Shown here: positions 32,061 to 42,133 of the stretch, piece by piece
Layout of the letters: each line of letters begins with the position of its first letter
Position numbering within the stretch: the stretch's first letter is position 1
Assembly: GCF_027921745.1 (NCBI RefSeq)
Contig: NC_079238.1
Coordinates: forward strand, 5,456,001 to 5,520,000
From: Schizosaccharomyces osmophilus
Lineage: Eukaryota; Ascomycota; Schizosaccharomycetes; Schizosaccharomycetales; Schizosaccharomycetaceae
Direction: 5' to 3'
DNA length: 64,000 nucleotides
Notes under the pieces: generated by a model
The model's input: the letters and a program-made list of their open reading frames with translations, nothing else
What the model was told of the DNA's origin: nothing
The model's database searches: none
Made by a program: the position numbers and the translations under genes

Positions 32061-32579
32061 CGTCCATCAATAAATGGGATTGGCTCTGTTTATAAAGTTT
32101 TCAGATCTCTTTGCCGAGGTTTTTGTTTACCTTGAATTCATTTCCGTCAATCTATTTTAATAACATGCACATTACCTCGAAAAACAAATTTAAAAAACCC
32201 AACTTTCTCCTTTAACCTCTACAGGGAAGCTATTTTGTCAGAAGAAAGTAAGCAACTCATCCCTCTATAACCTTATGTTGTTCCGTACAAATATTCTCCT
32301 ACCAAGTACTCCGTATTACAAATTGTAAACAAAGCAAAGTAACAAAACATGAAGCAATTCGAAACGAAAATTGTGCAACTTGAAGAAGAAATTTGTGATG
32401 TTCTTTTTTCTAATCAGTAGATAAGCGCATCTTTTTAGTGCTATATATTCCACCAGGCGACTCACTCAGCAGTAGAACACGCAGAGATCCTTGTAAACAA
32501 AAGGTACCGCTTAACTTGATCCTTCTTTTTGTTTCTTTCCTTTTTTTTGAACTTTCAATTTTCCTTTTTAGCAGACAAC
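32061..32579. other. Upstream region of arylsulfatase
   Basis: Contains GTAAACAAAGC (32325-32335), a FLEX-like sequence, within a 25-base block repeated at 37707-37731, and a TATA-like CTATATATT at 32441-32449, 131 bases before the ATG. Confidence 0.4.
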
Positions 32580-34265
32580 ATGACAAAATCTCCAAACTTT
32601 CTCATTATTGTTGCAGATGACTTGGGTTGGTCAGATGTTGGAGCGTTTGGATCAGAAATCAACACACCCAATTTAGACGCCTTGGCCAAGGAGGGCCTTC
32701 GCTTTACTGACTTTCATACAGCATCAGCTTGTTCACCGACAAGGTCTATGCTCTTGTCTGGAACCGACAACCATCTTGCCGGTCTGGGTCAAATGGCAGA
32801 GTTTGCATCACGGATCCATCAATGGGATGGCTATCCTGGATACGAAGGCTATTTGAACTGGCGGGTAGCAGCTTTGCCTGAGATTTTGAAGGAAAAATAT
32901 GATACCATAATTTCCGGAAAATGGCACTTGGGATTAACCAAAGAAACTTCTCCTTCAGCTCGTGGATTTGAAAAAGTATTTTCCTTACTCCCTGGTGCTG
33001 GCCATCATTTTAAAGATTACAAACCTTCAGATGAAAATTACAAAGAGAGTTCAGATGAACTAAAGAAATTACTTCCCCCTCTCTATATGTCTGGAAGCGA
33101 ATTCGTCGACGCAGATAAAGAGCTCCCTGAAGATTTCTATTCTTCAGATTATTTCGCTTCCAAGCTCATAAATTATCTTGATGAACATTATAGAAAAGAC
33201 AAAGATAAACCTTTCTTTGCGTACCTTCCATTTACCGCTCCTCACTGGCCTCTACAAGCACCTCGTCATCTCATCGAAAAGTACAAAGGGAAATATAATA
33301 AAGGCCCAGATGCTTTGCGGTTATCCAGGCTAGCAAAGCAGGAGACGCTTGGAGTCTATAACAGCACAACAGACGGTCCTCCAGCAGAAGTATCTACCGA
33401 TGAAGAAAAACAGTGGTCAGATATGAGTGAAGAAGAACAAAAAACTAGTTCAAGGACGATGGAAGTTTACGCAGCAATGGTCGAACAACTAGATCGGAAT
33501 GTTGGAAACGTGATTCAATATTTAAAGGAAAAAGGAGAATACGACAACACATTTGTTTTGTTTATGTCGGACAATGGTGCTGAAGGTGCTATTCTTGAGA
33601 ATAAACCTTTAAATGGAGAGAAAGTTTCTGACCTCATTCGTCAAAGATATAATAACACATTTGATAATCTAGGAAATAGAAACTCATTCGTATGGTACGG
33701 CCCAAGATGGGCGTTGGCTGCCACGGCTCCTTCAAAAGATAGCAAATTTTACATTTCAGAAGGTGGAATCCGTTGTCCACTTATTGTTCGATTCCCTCCA
33801 ATCATTAAGAACCCAGGAGGCATCTCGCATGACTTTACTACAGTTATGGATATCACTCCAACTGTCCTTGAGCTAGCGGGCATTCGACACCCATATCCTC
33901 GATACAATGAAAGGGATGTTTTACCATTGAGAGGGAAATCTTGGGTAAATCATCTTGCTAACGGGGAACCTGTCTATGATGAAGAAGTAGACTTTACTGG
34001 ATGGGAATTATTTGGCCAGCGCGCAGTAAGACGTGGACCTTGGAAGGCCATTTACGTTCCCAAATCAAACGCCTTTTCTGTTGTAACTCAAAAGTATAAG
34101 AGCGGGCGAGGTGGTGATTCGAAATGGAGGCTTTACAACGTAAAAGAAGATTGTGCTGAATCCAAGGACCTTTCTGAGGAGAGGCCAGATATACTCCGTG
34201 ATCTGGTCAATTATTGGACTTTGTATGTCAGCGAGACAGGCTTAGTTCCTGTCATTGAAAATTAA
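32580..34265 (+). CDS. Arylsulfatase (bacterial-type)
   Basis: A 561-residue type I sulfatase that cleaves sulfate esters. C51-S-P-T-R55 is the signature whose cysteine must be oxidised to formylglycine; D13/D14 (VADDLGWSD) and the later MSDNGAE supply calcium ligands; K114 and H116 (SGKWHLG) are active-site residues. There is no signal peptide, so the enzyme is probably cytosolic and works on imported sulfate esters. The architecture is that of Pseudomonas AtsA-type sulfatases. S. pombe carries a similar gene (SPBPB10D8.02c) in an accessory region (recollection). The frame is open upstream with a TTG; ATG 32580 is the first start that fits. The next gene is a convergent permease. Confidence 0.92.
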   Translation: MTKSPNFLIIVADDLGWSDVGAFGSEINTPNLDALAKEGLRFTDFHTASACSPTRSMLLSGTDNHLAGLGQMAEFASRIHQWDGYPGYEGYLNWRVAALPEILKEKYDTIISGKWHLGLTKETSPSARGFEKVFSLLPGAGHHFKDYKPSDENYKESSDELKKLLPPLYMSGSEFVDADKELPEDFYSSDYFASKLINYLDEHYRKDKDKPFFAYLPFTAPHWPLQAPRHLIEKYKGKYNKGPDALRLSRLAKQETLGVYNSTTDGPPAEVSTDEEKQWSDMSEEEQKTSSRTMEVYAAMVEQLDRNVGNVIQYLKEKGEYDNTFVLFMSDNGAEGAILENKPLNGEKVSDLIRQRYNNTFDNLGNRNSFVWYGPRWALAATAPSKDSKFYISEGGIRCPLIVRFPPIIKNPGGISHDFTTVMDITPTVLELAGIRHPYPRYNERDVLPLRGKSWVNHLANGEPVYDEEVDFTGWELFGQRAVRRGPWKAIYVPKSNAFSVVTQKYKSGRGGDSKWRLYNVKEDCAESKDLSEERPDILRDLVNYWTLYVSETGLVPVIEN

Positions 34266-34799
34266 CGGGCAGACAACTCCATAAATTCACCTTTATCCAT
34301 GCGCTTTATGATTCAAATTTAATTTGTATAAAATCGTAGTCGTATTGTGCGGCATGTCATTTGTAGGAAGCTACATAAATAAAAAAGAAAAAAAAAGTCA
34401 GTAATTGCAAAGACAAGAATATAAAAATGACTGCAAATCTCACTGTTTATGAGATTGCTTACAACGAAAGCAGTATAGTTTGTATACTTTAGTTTAAACG
34501 TTGATGTCTTTTGCATTTAGACGCCAGTATAGGCTCGCGAAATTTGTTGGTAAAATCGGAGTAAAGCCGATATTATAGTTGGATCTTCCCATCCAAAGAT
34601 CTGAAGAATTTAACTAAAATTGCTATCTCAAACATTCAATTTGAACTCAAAATGATTTTCGTTTAAAAAATTCAGCTCCACAAGGCCCATATTCGCTTCA
34701 AAGGCATTTTTATACTTTGCGCCATCAAGAAAAAAGAATTTCATTCAGCATATTATTCGTAAAGGTCTCTCAAATATATGATTAATACACAATAGGTAC
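34266..34799. other. Intergenic between convergent genes
   Basis: 3' flanks of the arylsulfatase and allantoate-family permease genes; nothing else seen. Confidence 0.45.
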
Positions 34800-36572
34800 T
34801 CAGTGAAGAAAACGAAAATCTAGTCTTTTGTTTCCTTCATCCGTAGTATTTTCAATGTAATATTTTTTCTCCTCTTCCGTCGTGTCATTCCATACTTTCT
34901 CTCTCTTTTTGTTTATGTAGACATAGAAGAATTTTGTAAATAAATAAATAACAACGTTAAGGCAAGTAATGCCAATGAGATCGCGGTTTCCTCGTCTGTA
35001 GCGAGGGGCATCATCTGCCCGATAAATCATGGAAGACACAATACCACCAATCTGGACCGAGATATTATACAATGAAGCAGACACAGTTCGGGTACGAACA
35101 GAATTCGAATTTTGAGAATTCCAACCTACCTGTACTGGATGCGCATAAGGTGTACCAACAATTAAAGTAGAGAGTACATACAATACCCACTTGCTGGTAG
35201 ACCCGGGCAAAACGTACAAGGCAATTAGTAGAGGCAGCATATAAAATTGCGGACTCATGCAAACCATTGCTTTCTCTCCAATCATTTCGCTGAAAAACGT
35301 AAGTGTCAACATGTTTATAATCTTTAAGAATATTGACGGAAGGACTAGTAAATTGGTTTTGACAGTTGAGAATCCAAGGTTTTTCAAGCTCAATGTTAAA
35401 TAGGAGTTTGGTGGAGTACAGGGAATCATAAAACAAACTCCAATTGCATACAGAGGCCACAAATGGTAATCGCAGAGGGCTTTCCAAAGAAGCTTGGGAG
35501 TTAATGCTTGTCGATTGTGCATAGTACCTTTCGAAGGATCGTTTCGTAATGCTCGATTGACAATGATTTTCTCTTGTCGTTCACTAAACCAACCTTTTTT
35601 CCCGCGGAACCAAGAGGCAGTGGCAGTGGGGCCAGAAGGCATCATACCATAGGAAAATAAACCAATAAAAAAAGTGATAAGGCCTTGAATCAAAAAGAGG
35701 TAGCGCCAACCAGCAATCCCATGGCGACCACCTAGTTTGAGAATGCCGACGGCAGAAAAAGCAGCGAAAATATCAGCAAGGGAATTGGAAATCCAAAAGA
35801 AGGAAAAGCGAAGGTTCAACTCGGAACCCGTGTAGTAATAAGACAAATACAAAACAACATCCGGAATGAATCCTCCTTCTAAAACACCAAGCAAGGCTCG
35901 GGTCACATAAAAGGAAGCTTTATTTTTTAAGAAAAATTGAAATATTGTCACAATACTCCAAAGCGTGATTTGAGTGGGGATCCAGTGATCAGGACCAATA
36001 CGTTTACTGATCAGTTGTGATGGCAACTCTGCAAGTAAAAAGGAGCAGTAAAAAACAATCATTCCGTTATTATAATCATTTGTGGTCATGCCTAAATCAC
36101 CCAAAAGGTTATCACTCAGCGCTTGTTTGATATTGGCACGATCCAGCTCGAGTGCGAAAAACATAACACATGTCCAGAGCATAATAAACAAATCCATTTT
36201 TCTAACAAGTCGTTTTTCTTCTCTCCAACTCCATCGAAAAAATGGGTCGAATCGGTGATTATTTTCATAGGTATCAATAGGGTAATACGCTTCTCGTACA
36301 TTGGGATCATCGTACACGGAATACTGAGTGGCTATCGCATCGTCGGGTATTTTTGTCCTTGGTCCAAAGAACAAAGAGTATAGGGTCCTTTGAGGAAGTG
36401 GTGGTCCCAAGTCATCGGGTTTGGCTTCATGGACCTTGGGTTGGGATTCTAATTCCGTTAACTTGAGTGTAAATGTATGTGGTCCTTTTTTGTCTTCCTC
36501 TGAATCGGATGAATGTGAACTACGACTTCCACTGATATGGGTAAGATAGTCATCTGTTTCGTCGTTGCTCAT
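34800..36572 (-). CDS. MFS permease, allantoate/organic anion (DAL5/ACS) family
   Basis: A 590-residue permease of the anion:cation symporter group, which imports allantoate, pantothenate, nicotinate, cysteine or sulfonates. A long acidic N-terminus of about 120 residues leads into helix 1 (KMDLFIMLWTCVMFFALELDRANIKQA), whose LDRANI is the family signature. FYCSFLLAELPSQLISKRIGPDHWIP and LLGVLEGGFIPDVVLYLSYYYT are the helix 2-5 blocks. Placement next to an arylsulfatase suggests a sulfur-compound importer; S. pombe SPBPB10D8.01, beside its arylsulfatase, belongs to the same broad group (recollection). Confidence 0.88.
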   Translation of the reverse strand: MSNDETDDYLTHISGSRSSHSSDSEEDKKGPHTFTLKLTELESQPKVHEAKPDDLGPPLPQRTLYSLFFGPRTKIPDDAIATQYSVYDDPNVREAYYPIDTYENNHRFDPFFRWSWREEKRLVRKMDLFIMLWTCVMFFALELDRANIKQALSDNLLGDLGMTTNDYNNGMIVFYCSFLLAELPSQLISKRIGPDHWIPTQITLWSIVTIFQFFLKNKASFYVTRALLGVLEGGFIPDVVLYLSYYYTGSELNLRFSFFWISNSLADIFAAFSAVGILKLGGRHGIAGWRYLFLIQGLITFFIGLFSYGMMPSGPTATASWFRGKKGWFSERQEKIIVNRALRNDPSKGTMHNRQALTPKLLWKALCDYHLWPLYAIGVCFMIPCTPPNSYLTLSLKNLGFSTVKTNLLVLPSIFLKIINMLTLTFFSEMIGEKAMVCMSPQFYMLPLLIALYVLPGSTSKWVLYVLSTLIVGTPYAHPVQVGWNSQNSNSVRTRTVSASLYNISVQIGGIVSSMIYRADDAPRYRRGNRDLIGITCLNVVIYLFTKFFYVYINKKREKVWNDTTEEEKKYYIENTTDEGNKRLDFRFLH

Positions 36573-36949
36573 GATGAAAGATTGACAGCGTCCTTTCGGT
36601 TTGGTTCGTTTTCCTATAGTAGTACTTATAAGCTATAAAGCGCCTCGGTTGACGACAAACGATGTCTAGTCAATGCTTCGTTTTCTCAGGCGGGAAAAGA
36701 ATGACAAAGATCAATACGCAAAAGCACCGCCATTCCAACATTTATATACATATTCAATCGTCAAGATGGTGGAACCTTGCGGTAGATAGATTATCTGTTG
36801 TTCTTCGGAAACCCGTCTAATCATGCTCGACGGCCCAATTAGTAGACTTGGAAATTATATTTTTTTCTGTTAAAATTAACAACAAACATGGTCACATAGG
36901 TAGTTCAAATGATAAATTTTGGAAAGAATTAGGAATCTCTAGGTCTCGA

Positions 36950-37410
36950 TTACGCTGGCAAGAAAGGGCCATTGCGTTTGTCACGGTTGTAATATTCACT
37001 GGCTGTTAGAATAAAAGTCGGTGGATATAATAGTGCTGTAAATAGGGAATTGGTTTCTTCTTGTCCTGTAGTAGAAAGACAATAAACAGGCGCTGGAGAT
37101 TCCAATAAGTTCGCTTTGAAATAGATATGAAAAGATCTGGTTTCAACCTGAGTGTCTTTCGAGCAAAAATTCAGACGGTAGACTTGGGGAAGATTCGTTT
37201 ATTTGTCAATTGAAGGGTAAGAATTCATATTTGGAAGTTACTTAGATTTCCTGAATGATCGAACTTGGGTTCGACGTAAATCCAAGAAACGGGTTTTCGT
37301 CAGCGATTCTATAGTTGGATTGGCACACAAAGTTTGCAATGCAAAACAGCTATGGAAATTGTTAGAATTACCAGAGATATCTTCCAATCTTTTTTTTAAA
37401 CATAATGTAA
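36950..37410 (-). pseudogene. Unrecognised decayed gene, two coding-like blocks
   Basis: On the minus strand, 37400-37230 reads LEDISGNSNNFHSCF and on to RRTQVRSFRKSK, and 37168-36950 reads YRLNFCSKDTQVETRSF and on to NRDKRNGPFLPA then a stop. Composition and codon use look like real protein, but the blocks are in frames that I could not join by a plausible intron, and the upstream block meets an A8 run. Either a pseudogene or a gene with unusual splicing. Family unknown. Confidence 0.3.
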
Positions 37411-39017
37411 GAATGGCTTACTGTTCTCTGTTTATCCTAAAAAAGTATGAAACTCACATGGAAATAGTCGCCTTTGCATGAAGTTGGAATGACGAAAAAT
37501 AGGTGGTTCTAAAAACAGACTTTTAACATCATGCTATGGATTTGGATTATGTTTTTGTACTTTGCAACTAATTTTGTAAGGTATCATCAGTATGCCGGTA
37601 TTGCTTCCTGTCTGTCTTTTATTGCTTTCTACTTCTACGATGCTGCTATATGCAAATAAGTAATCCGAATATATCAACTAAAATCATATAAAGTGATAGT
37701 TCGCATATTACAAATCGTAAACAAAGCAAAGAGATTTGTGACATATGAATGAAATCTGGTGTATTTGAAGTAAATGGGTCGTTCGCTGAACAGGAATAAG
37801 AATAAAAAAATGCTTGACATGTTTAGTTACAATGAGATACTTCCAACACCGAGTCTTTACACTATCATTGCCGCGGTCTTAGGTGTGAACAACGGCAACC
37901 TTCCTTCCCTCCTTTTCTCTTGCCTGTTCGTTCAAAATCAATCATCTGAAGCTAGTACGGTGGTGGATGTTACATTGTTGCCAAACACTTCAGTTTTCAA
38001 CTAGTTCTCACAACCAGAGGAAAGCAATGAAACAGCATTGAATTGGCACACATCTACAGTAGTACGGATTTATATGAAATTCACTCTAAAAAGCTGTCTT
38101 CATGCTTTATGCGTTGTATACAGAACGATGCTCTATAAGGAGATGTATACTCAGAAAACCGATTTCGGTCATCATTTAGTTATGGCCGTGACCCTGACAA
38201 AAAAAAGTTACTTGAAATGTACCTCAACGTACGTTCCACTTACAAAAAACCGCTCCTGTTAGTTGCCCTCCCCAGCTAATTGACTCTTGTATGATGAAAG
38301 CCTTTACTCGTTTATTGAAAAACTGACTATCTCCATCTAACCCATTAACGTTTTTCTTTTCCATAAAGAAAATGGGGTTTTGCATTTTATTGGGGATGAT
38401 TGCTTCTACCAGGAAAAGGTTATATCTAGCTATTACGTTGAAATACAAAAGTTATTTCAACTTTTGTCAAAATGCGAAAATAAAAAAAAAATTAAACATG
38501 GAAATCACCTCAAATACCGCGATTTTGACTGTCAAATTTTCACATCGGTAGAAATCACTTTCCTTTTTTTATTTTTCAGAATCATTAGATGAAAGTCATG
38601 ACGTAACAATGTTGTTTCATGGGTGACTTGTTTTTTGTCATACCCAACGGGGTCGTTTGATTCTAAGTGCTTATTTCGGTAAATGTCCATTGTCACTCAC
38701 TTGCTCAACAAGCTTTTGGTTTGAAACAATGATGCTTTGTAGTAGTTGTTTATTTCTTTTTTTTATTGATTCCTTTGATTATCGTACTTACATTCGCATG
38801 CAGACGAATTTCAATTAGAAATTTGAGCACATATGGCAAGTCCAAACACGCAGAAAAAAAATCAGTTGGTTTTTGCTATTACGTTTACCGTTGCCAACGA
38901 ATTTTTAATTGAAAATAAGTAACAATGATCAGTAATAGAAGTAGAAAAATCGTAAATAAAAAAGAAATGGAAAAAATGTTTATAAAGGATTTAGTTGCTG
39001 CAGGTTTTCCATGCGAT

Positions 39018-39043
39018 CAAGATAAAGGTTTTTTTGATTATCT
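39018..39043. promoter_or_regulatory. Paired Fep1-like GATA sites upstream of ferric reductase
   Basis: AGATAA at 39020-39025 and its inverse TTATCT at 39038-39043 stand 140-160 bases before the ferric reductase ATG. In S. pombe the GATA factor Fep1 represses frp1 and other iron-uptake genes through (A/T)GATAA when iron is plentiful. The link here is inference from motif and gene. Confidence 0.45.
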
Positions 39044-39179
39044 TTTGACACTTGGGATATCTTGGACTCATAGGAACTAATTGAAATTGAATTAAAAATC
39101 AAAATTAACAGAACAAAAAAGCAAAGCAAAGCAAAGGATAGGATAGAAAAGAAGTTTTCACTTTTGAACATGGAAAATA

Positions 39180-40883
39180 ATGTATGATTCAACATGGAGA
39201 ATACAGTATGATGTTAATGACAAGTGGGCGATCATTTTCTTATTTCTATTTCTTGGGTGCTTAGTTGCTCTTTCCGGACTTTATGTTATTGAAACAGCAA
39301 GGGTATATCGCAAGTCTTGTAAAAGATATGATTCTCCAAGCGATAAAACTTCTCCGTCGCTGTCGCCTTCAGTTTTGGAGCGTATTTATCTTATGATAAG
39401 AAACGCTTATTTGCATTTGGCAACCCATAAAGGTATTATGACAATCATTGCTGTTCCAATTGTTTTTGGAATTACAGTTCCTTTTATTGGAAGAGACACA
39501 AACAACCCAGGGACAAAAGGGGATTGGGTTGGAATGCTAGTGTGTGCGAGATTAGGATTTTTGTCAACAGCTGTTTTTACCCTTTCCTTCCTTTTCAGTA
39601 TGAAAAACAATCCATTCGCTTTGATGCTTTTCTCTTCCCATGAAAAGATGAATTATATTCATCGTCTCTTATCCCAATTCGCCATTCTACTAGGTATCAT
39701 ACATGGTTTTACGCGCCTTGCTTTGGATGCCGAGAAAGGCCTAAGTTTAATTAATCGTGTATATAATACGGGATATGCCATTCTCGCCATAACGGTCCTT
39801 TTATTTATCAGCGTTCTACCGTGTTTCCGACGAAGATTTTATGAATGGTTTTTCCTTATTCATCATGTCTGTAGCATTGCTTTTATTATATGTATTTACA
39901 TGCATCATCCCCGATGCATTCCTTACATGATTGCAGCTAGTGCTTTCTATGCACTGGATCGTGGATGTAGAGTCCTGCGTTGCTTTATGAATAAAACAAC
40001 ATTCCAGGCAACCATGATTGATGATGATGTCGTTTACTTGCGTGGAAAAAAACCCAAAGCTTCTTTCTTTTCTTTGCCATGGTCTTCAGGTAATCATGTT
40101 TATATCAATATCCCTCGTTTAAGTTTTTGGCAAATGCATCCATTTACCCTCGCTAGCTGTCCTTGGGACGAATACATTGAGCTGTTGGTTGTCGTTCGAA
40201 AGGGATTCACTCGACGCTTGGCAAGCCATCTTGGTTCCATAGACGATTCATCAAGTGACGAAGCTGAAAAGTCCAATGCTAGCGTTTCTGTATCTAAATC
40301 AAGCTATAAAAATAATTCATTTAATTTACATAAGCGAATGGATTCTGACGCTACTTGTGCAGTACCGACCAAGGAAATGACAGTTTTCCTGGATGGACCA
40401 TATGGACCAGTGTCCAACCCCTGTAAGAATTACTCTTATGTTTTTTTTGCTGCAGCCGGTTGCGGTATTACTTCCACCTTACCGACCTTCAGGGATATGC
40501 TGGTGAAGCCTGGGAACACACTTCACATTACATTTGTATGGTCATGTCGATCATTCAAGTTCATTCGTCTTTTTAAGGAAATTTTGGAGGATTCTATAAA
40601 ACAGAATCGGGTGTCTGTCCATATATATTGTCATCTGACGACAAGCTATTCTGTGAAAGAGCACCATTTATTATCTCAAACGAGTGGTTCAAACTCAATT
40701 CAATACTTTGATGAAAGGCCCAATTTAGAAAACCATATCAAGGACTACTTTGATTTGTCTGGAACAAACGTTAGCGCAATAAGTGCATGCGGACCTGATG
40801 CCTTTTTGAAGAGTTTGAAAAAGGAGGTGACTTCTCAGCAAAAATGGGATGCCGATACTTTCCAGCAATATGAAGAAATTTGA
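39180..40883 (+). CDS. frp1: Ferric-chelate reductase (Frp1-like)
   Basis: A 567-residue plasma-membrane flavocytochrome that reduces Fe(III) outside the cell for uptake. Paired heme-ligand histidines are visible: H161 and H175 in one helix (IHRLLSQFAILLGIIHGF) and H228/H229 with H242/H243 in the next. HPFTLASCP binds FAD; FFAAAGCGITSTLPTF is the NADPH-binding glycine motif, and SACGPDAF is the C-terminal cysteine-glycine motif. Length equals S. pombe Frp1 (564). A serine-rich insert of about 50 residues sits between the FAD and NADPH parts. Paired GATA sites lie upstream. A short duplicate of its 3' end occurs at 41094-41131. Confidence 0.92.
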   Translation: MYDSTWRIQYDVNDKWAIIFLFLFLGCLVALSGLYVIETARVYRKSCKRYDSPSDKTSPSLSPSVLERIYLMIRNAYLHLATHKGIMTIIAVPIVFGITVPFIGRDTNNPGTKGDWVGMLVCARLGFLSTAVFTLSFLFSMKNNPFALMLFSSHEKMNYIHRLLSQFAILLGIIHGFTRLALDAEKGLSLINRVYNTGYAILAITVLLFISVLPCFRRRFYEWFFLIHHVCSIAFIICIYMHHPRCIPYMIAASAFYALDRGCRVLRCFMNKTTFQATMIDDDVVYLRGKKPKASFFSLPWSSGNHVYINIPRLSFWQMHPFTLASCPWDEYIELLVVVRKGFTRRLASHLGSIDDSSSDEAEKSNASVSVSKSSYKNNSFNLHKRMDSDATCAVPTKEMTVFLDGPYGPVSNPCKNYSYVFFAAAGCGITSTLPTFRDMLVKPGNTLHITFVWSCRSFKFIRLFKEILEDSIKQNRVSVHIYCHLTTSYSVKEHHLLSQTSGSNSIQYFDERPNLENHIKDYFDLSGTNVSAISACGPDAFLKSLKKEVTSQQKWDADTFQQYEEI

Positions 40884-41333
40884 ATGAATTCCAGCAAGCT
40901 GTTGGTGGTCGGTCGGCTCCAGAGTTGTATATAGAAATTTTTTTCGTCTTTTGTTTTTCTTGTCCTATTATATTATGTTATGCAGCAGAGATTAATCGTT
41001 TCGTACTTTTTACTTTTTATTTAATTCAGTTACTAAATGTGTAGAAGACGATATGTATGAGACGAAGAGTGAAAAACAGAATACAAAAAACTTGTCAGCA
41101 GTATGAAGAACTTTGAATTAATTCCAGCATCATTAGAACTTAAACCTTCATTTAATTGAAAATGCGGGTGATTGTAGTTATTGGTCAAGACACTTGTCAA
41201 ATTTGGTGGGTCGCCTATTTCTTTCATCAAGTCCTTTATGCATAATGAGCAGTACTTGTCCAAGGAGTGATATAGCTTCATTTTATTTGTGTGAACGGAA
41301 GAATATGAATTAAGGAAAAGTGCAAGAAGAGAA
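40884..41333. other. 3' flank of ferric reductase with a duplicated gene tail
   Basis: 41094-41131 (CAGCAGTATGAAGAACTTTGAATTAATTCCAGCA-like, shortened here) repeats the end of the reductase gene at 40861-40897 with few changes. A second reductase copy, or an unequal exchange, has left only its tail. The 113-codon minus frame across it is not credible. Confidence 0.45.
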
Positions 41334-41450
41334 AAGCCTACAGAACTCTGAGTACCGATGTTGTCTTCTACCATACATAATAAGAACGAGGCCTTCAGGC
41401 GTTCAACTGCATCTTTCTAACGGCTATTGGCCTTGTGATAGCCAGGCACT
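41334..41450 (-). pseudogene. 5S rRNA relic (second copy of the 2.4-kb repeat)
   Basis: Nearly identical to 2435-2551 and alignable throughout with the 5S gene at 51524-51643. It lies directly 3' of where the Mug135-like gene stood before inversion, in the same orientation as that gene. Confidence 0.75.
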
Positions 41451-41474
41451 ATTTATGTATAGTCTGAATATCGG

Positions 41475-41869
41475 TGTCACAGGACGAATCTCACTTGTTA
41501 TGAGAATAAGTATTCAGTGGAAAAGATGTAAGTAATAACAATTCATAAAATTGTATGTTTGACTTTTAAATTGGATACTTTTGTACTATAGAAGAATAGT
41601 AACAGCTTCCAGGGATCTGATTCACTAAGTAAGTTGTATGAACAATTTTATTTAGCTAGATCAGTCAAATCTTCCAATCTGAAGATTTGAGCTTTCCATT
41701 AGAGGTATATATATCTTTCTAGGATTAGTCAGCTTCTATATAACCTTAGTTCTAGATTTATAAAATTTTCAATCGCAAAAATGAACATTTAGTTTTGTAA
41801 TAACGTATTTGATAATACAATACATTTATTGTATCAAGATATTAGTAATATCGTATACCAGTTATGACA
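41475..41869 (-). repeat. Tf-type LTR, minus orientation
   Basis: 395 bp, starting TGTCACAGG and ending TTATGACA; it is the exact reverse complement, as far as I can read, of the two LTRs of the element at 43046-48121. It is flanked by ATCGG on the left and AGTAA on the right, so it has no direct target duplication in its present position; the matching duplications are found across the inversion. Confidence 0.9.
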
Positions 41870-42133
41870 AGTAATACCGGCACAGACCATACTTTCATTG
41901 CGTTAGGAGTCGTTAAACCCGTAACGCGGTTGACAGCATCCTTATTCCACCCTCTTCGACCAGCTTGACCGTACGCACGTAAACAACTTGATCGGTGCAC
42001 TCTACCTGATCAACAAACAAGAAAGCCAATCTTCTTATAATGAGTCTAATAAAAGTCGCTGCAAATCAATAATAATATTTTTTCCTTCAATTAGTCTTCA
42101 ATTCTTTTTTCGCTGCTTTGACCCTTTTGAAAA

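Larger units (their letters stand above)
36573..39179. other. 2.6-kb region with a possible decayed gene
   Basis: Promoter of the DAL5-type permease at the left, ferric reductase promoter at the right. A minus-strand coding-like stretch at about 36950-37410 is listed separately. Frames at 37774-38004 and 38038-38592 have no recognisable content. Confidence 0.4.

Noticed and set aside
41033-41374. 113-codon minus frame
   Set aside because: Antisense to the duplicated reductase tail and the 5S relic.
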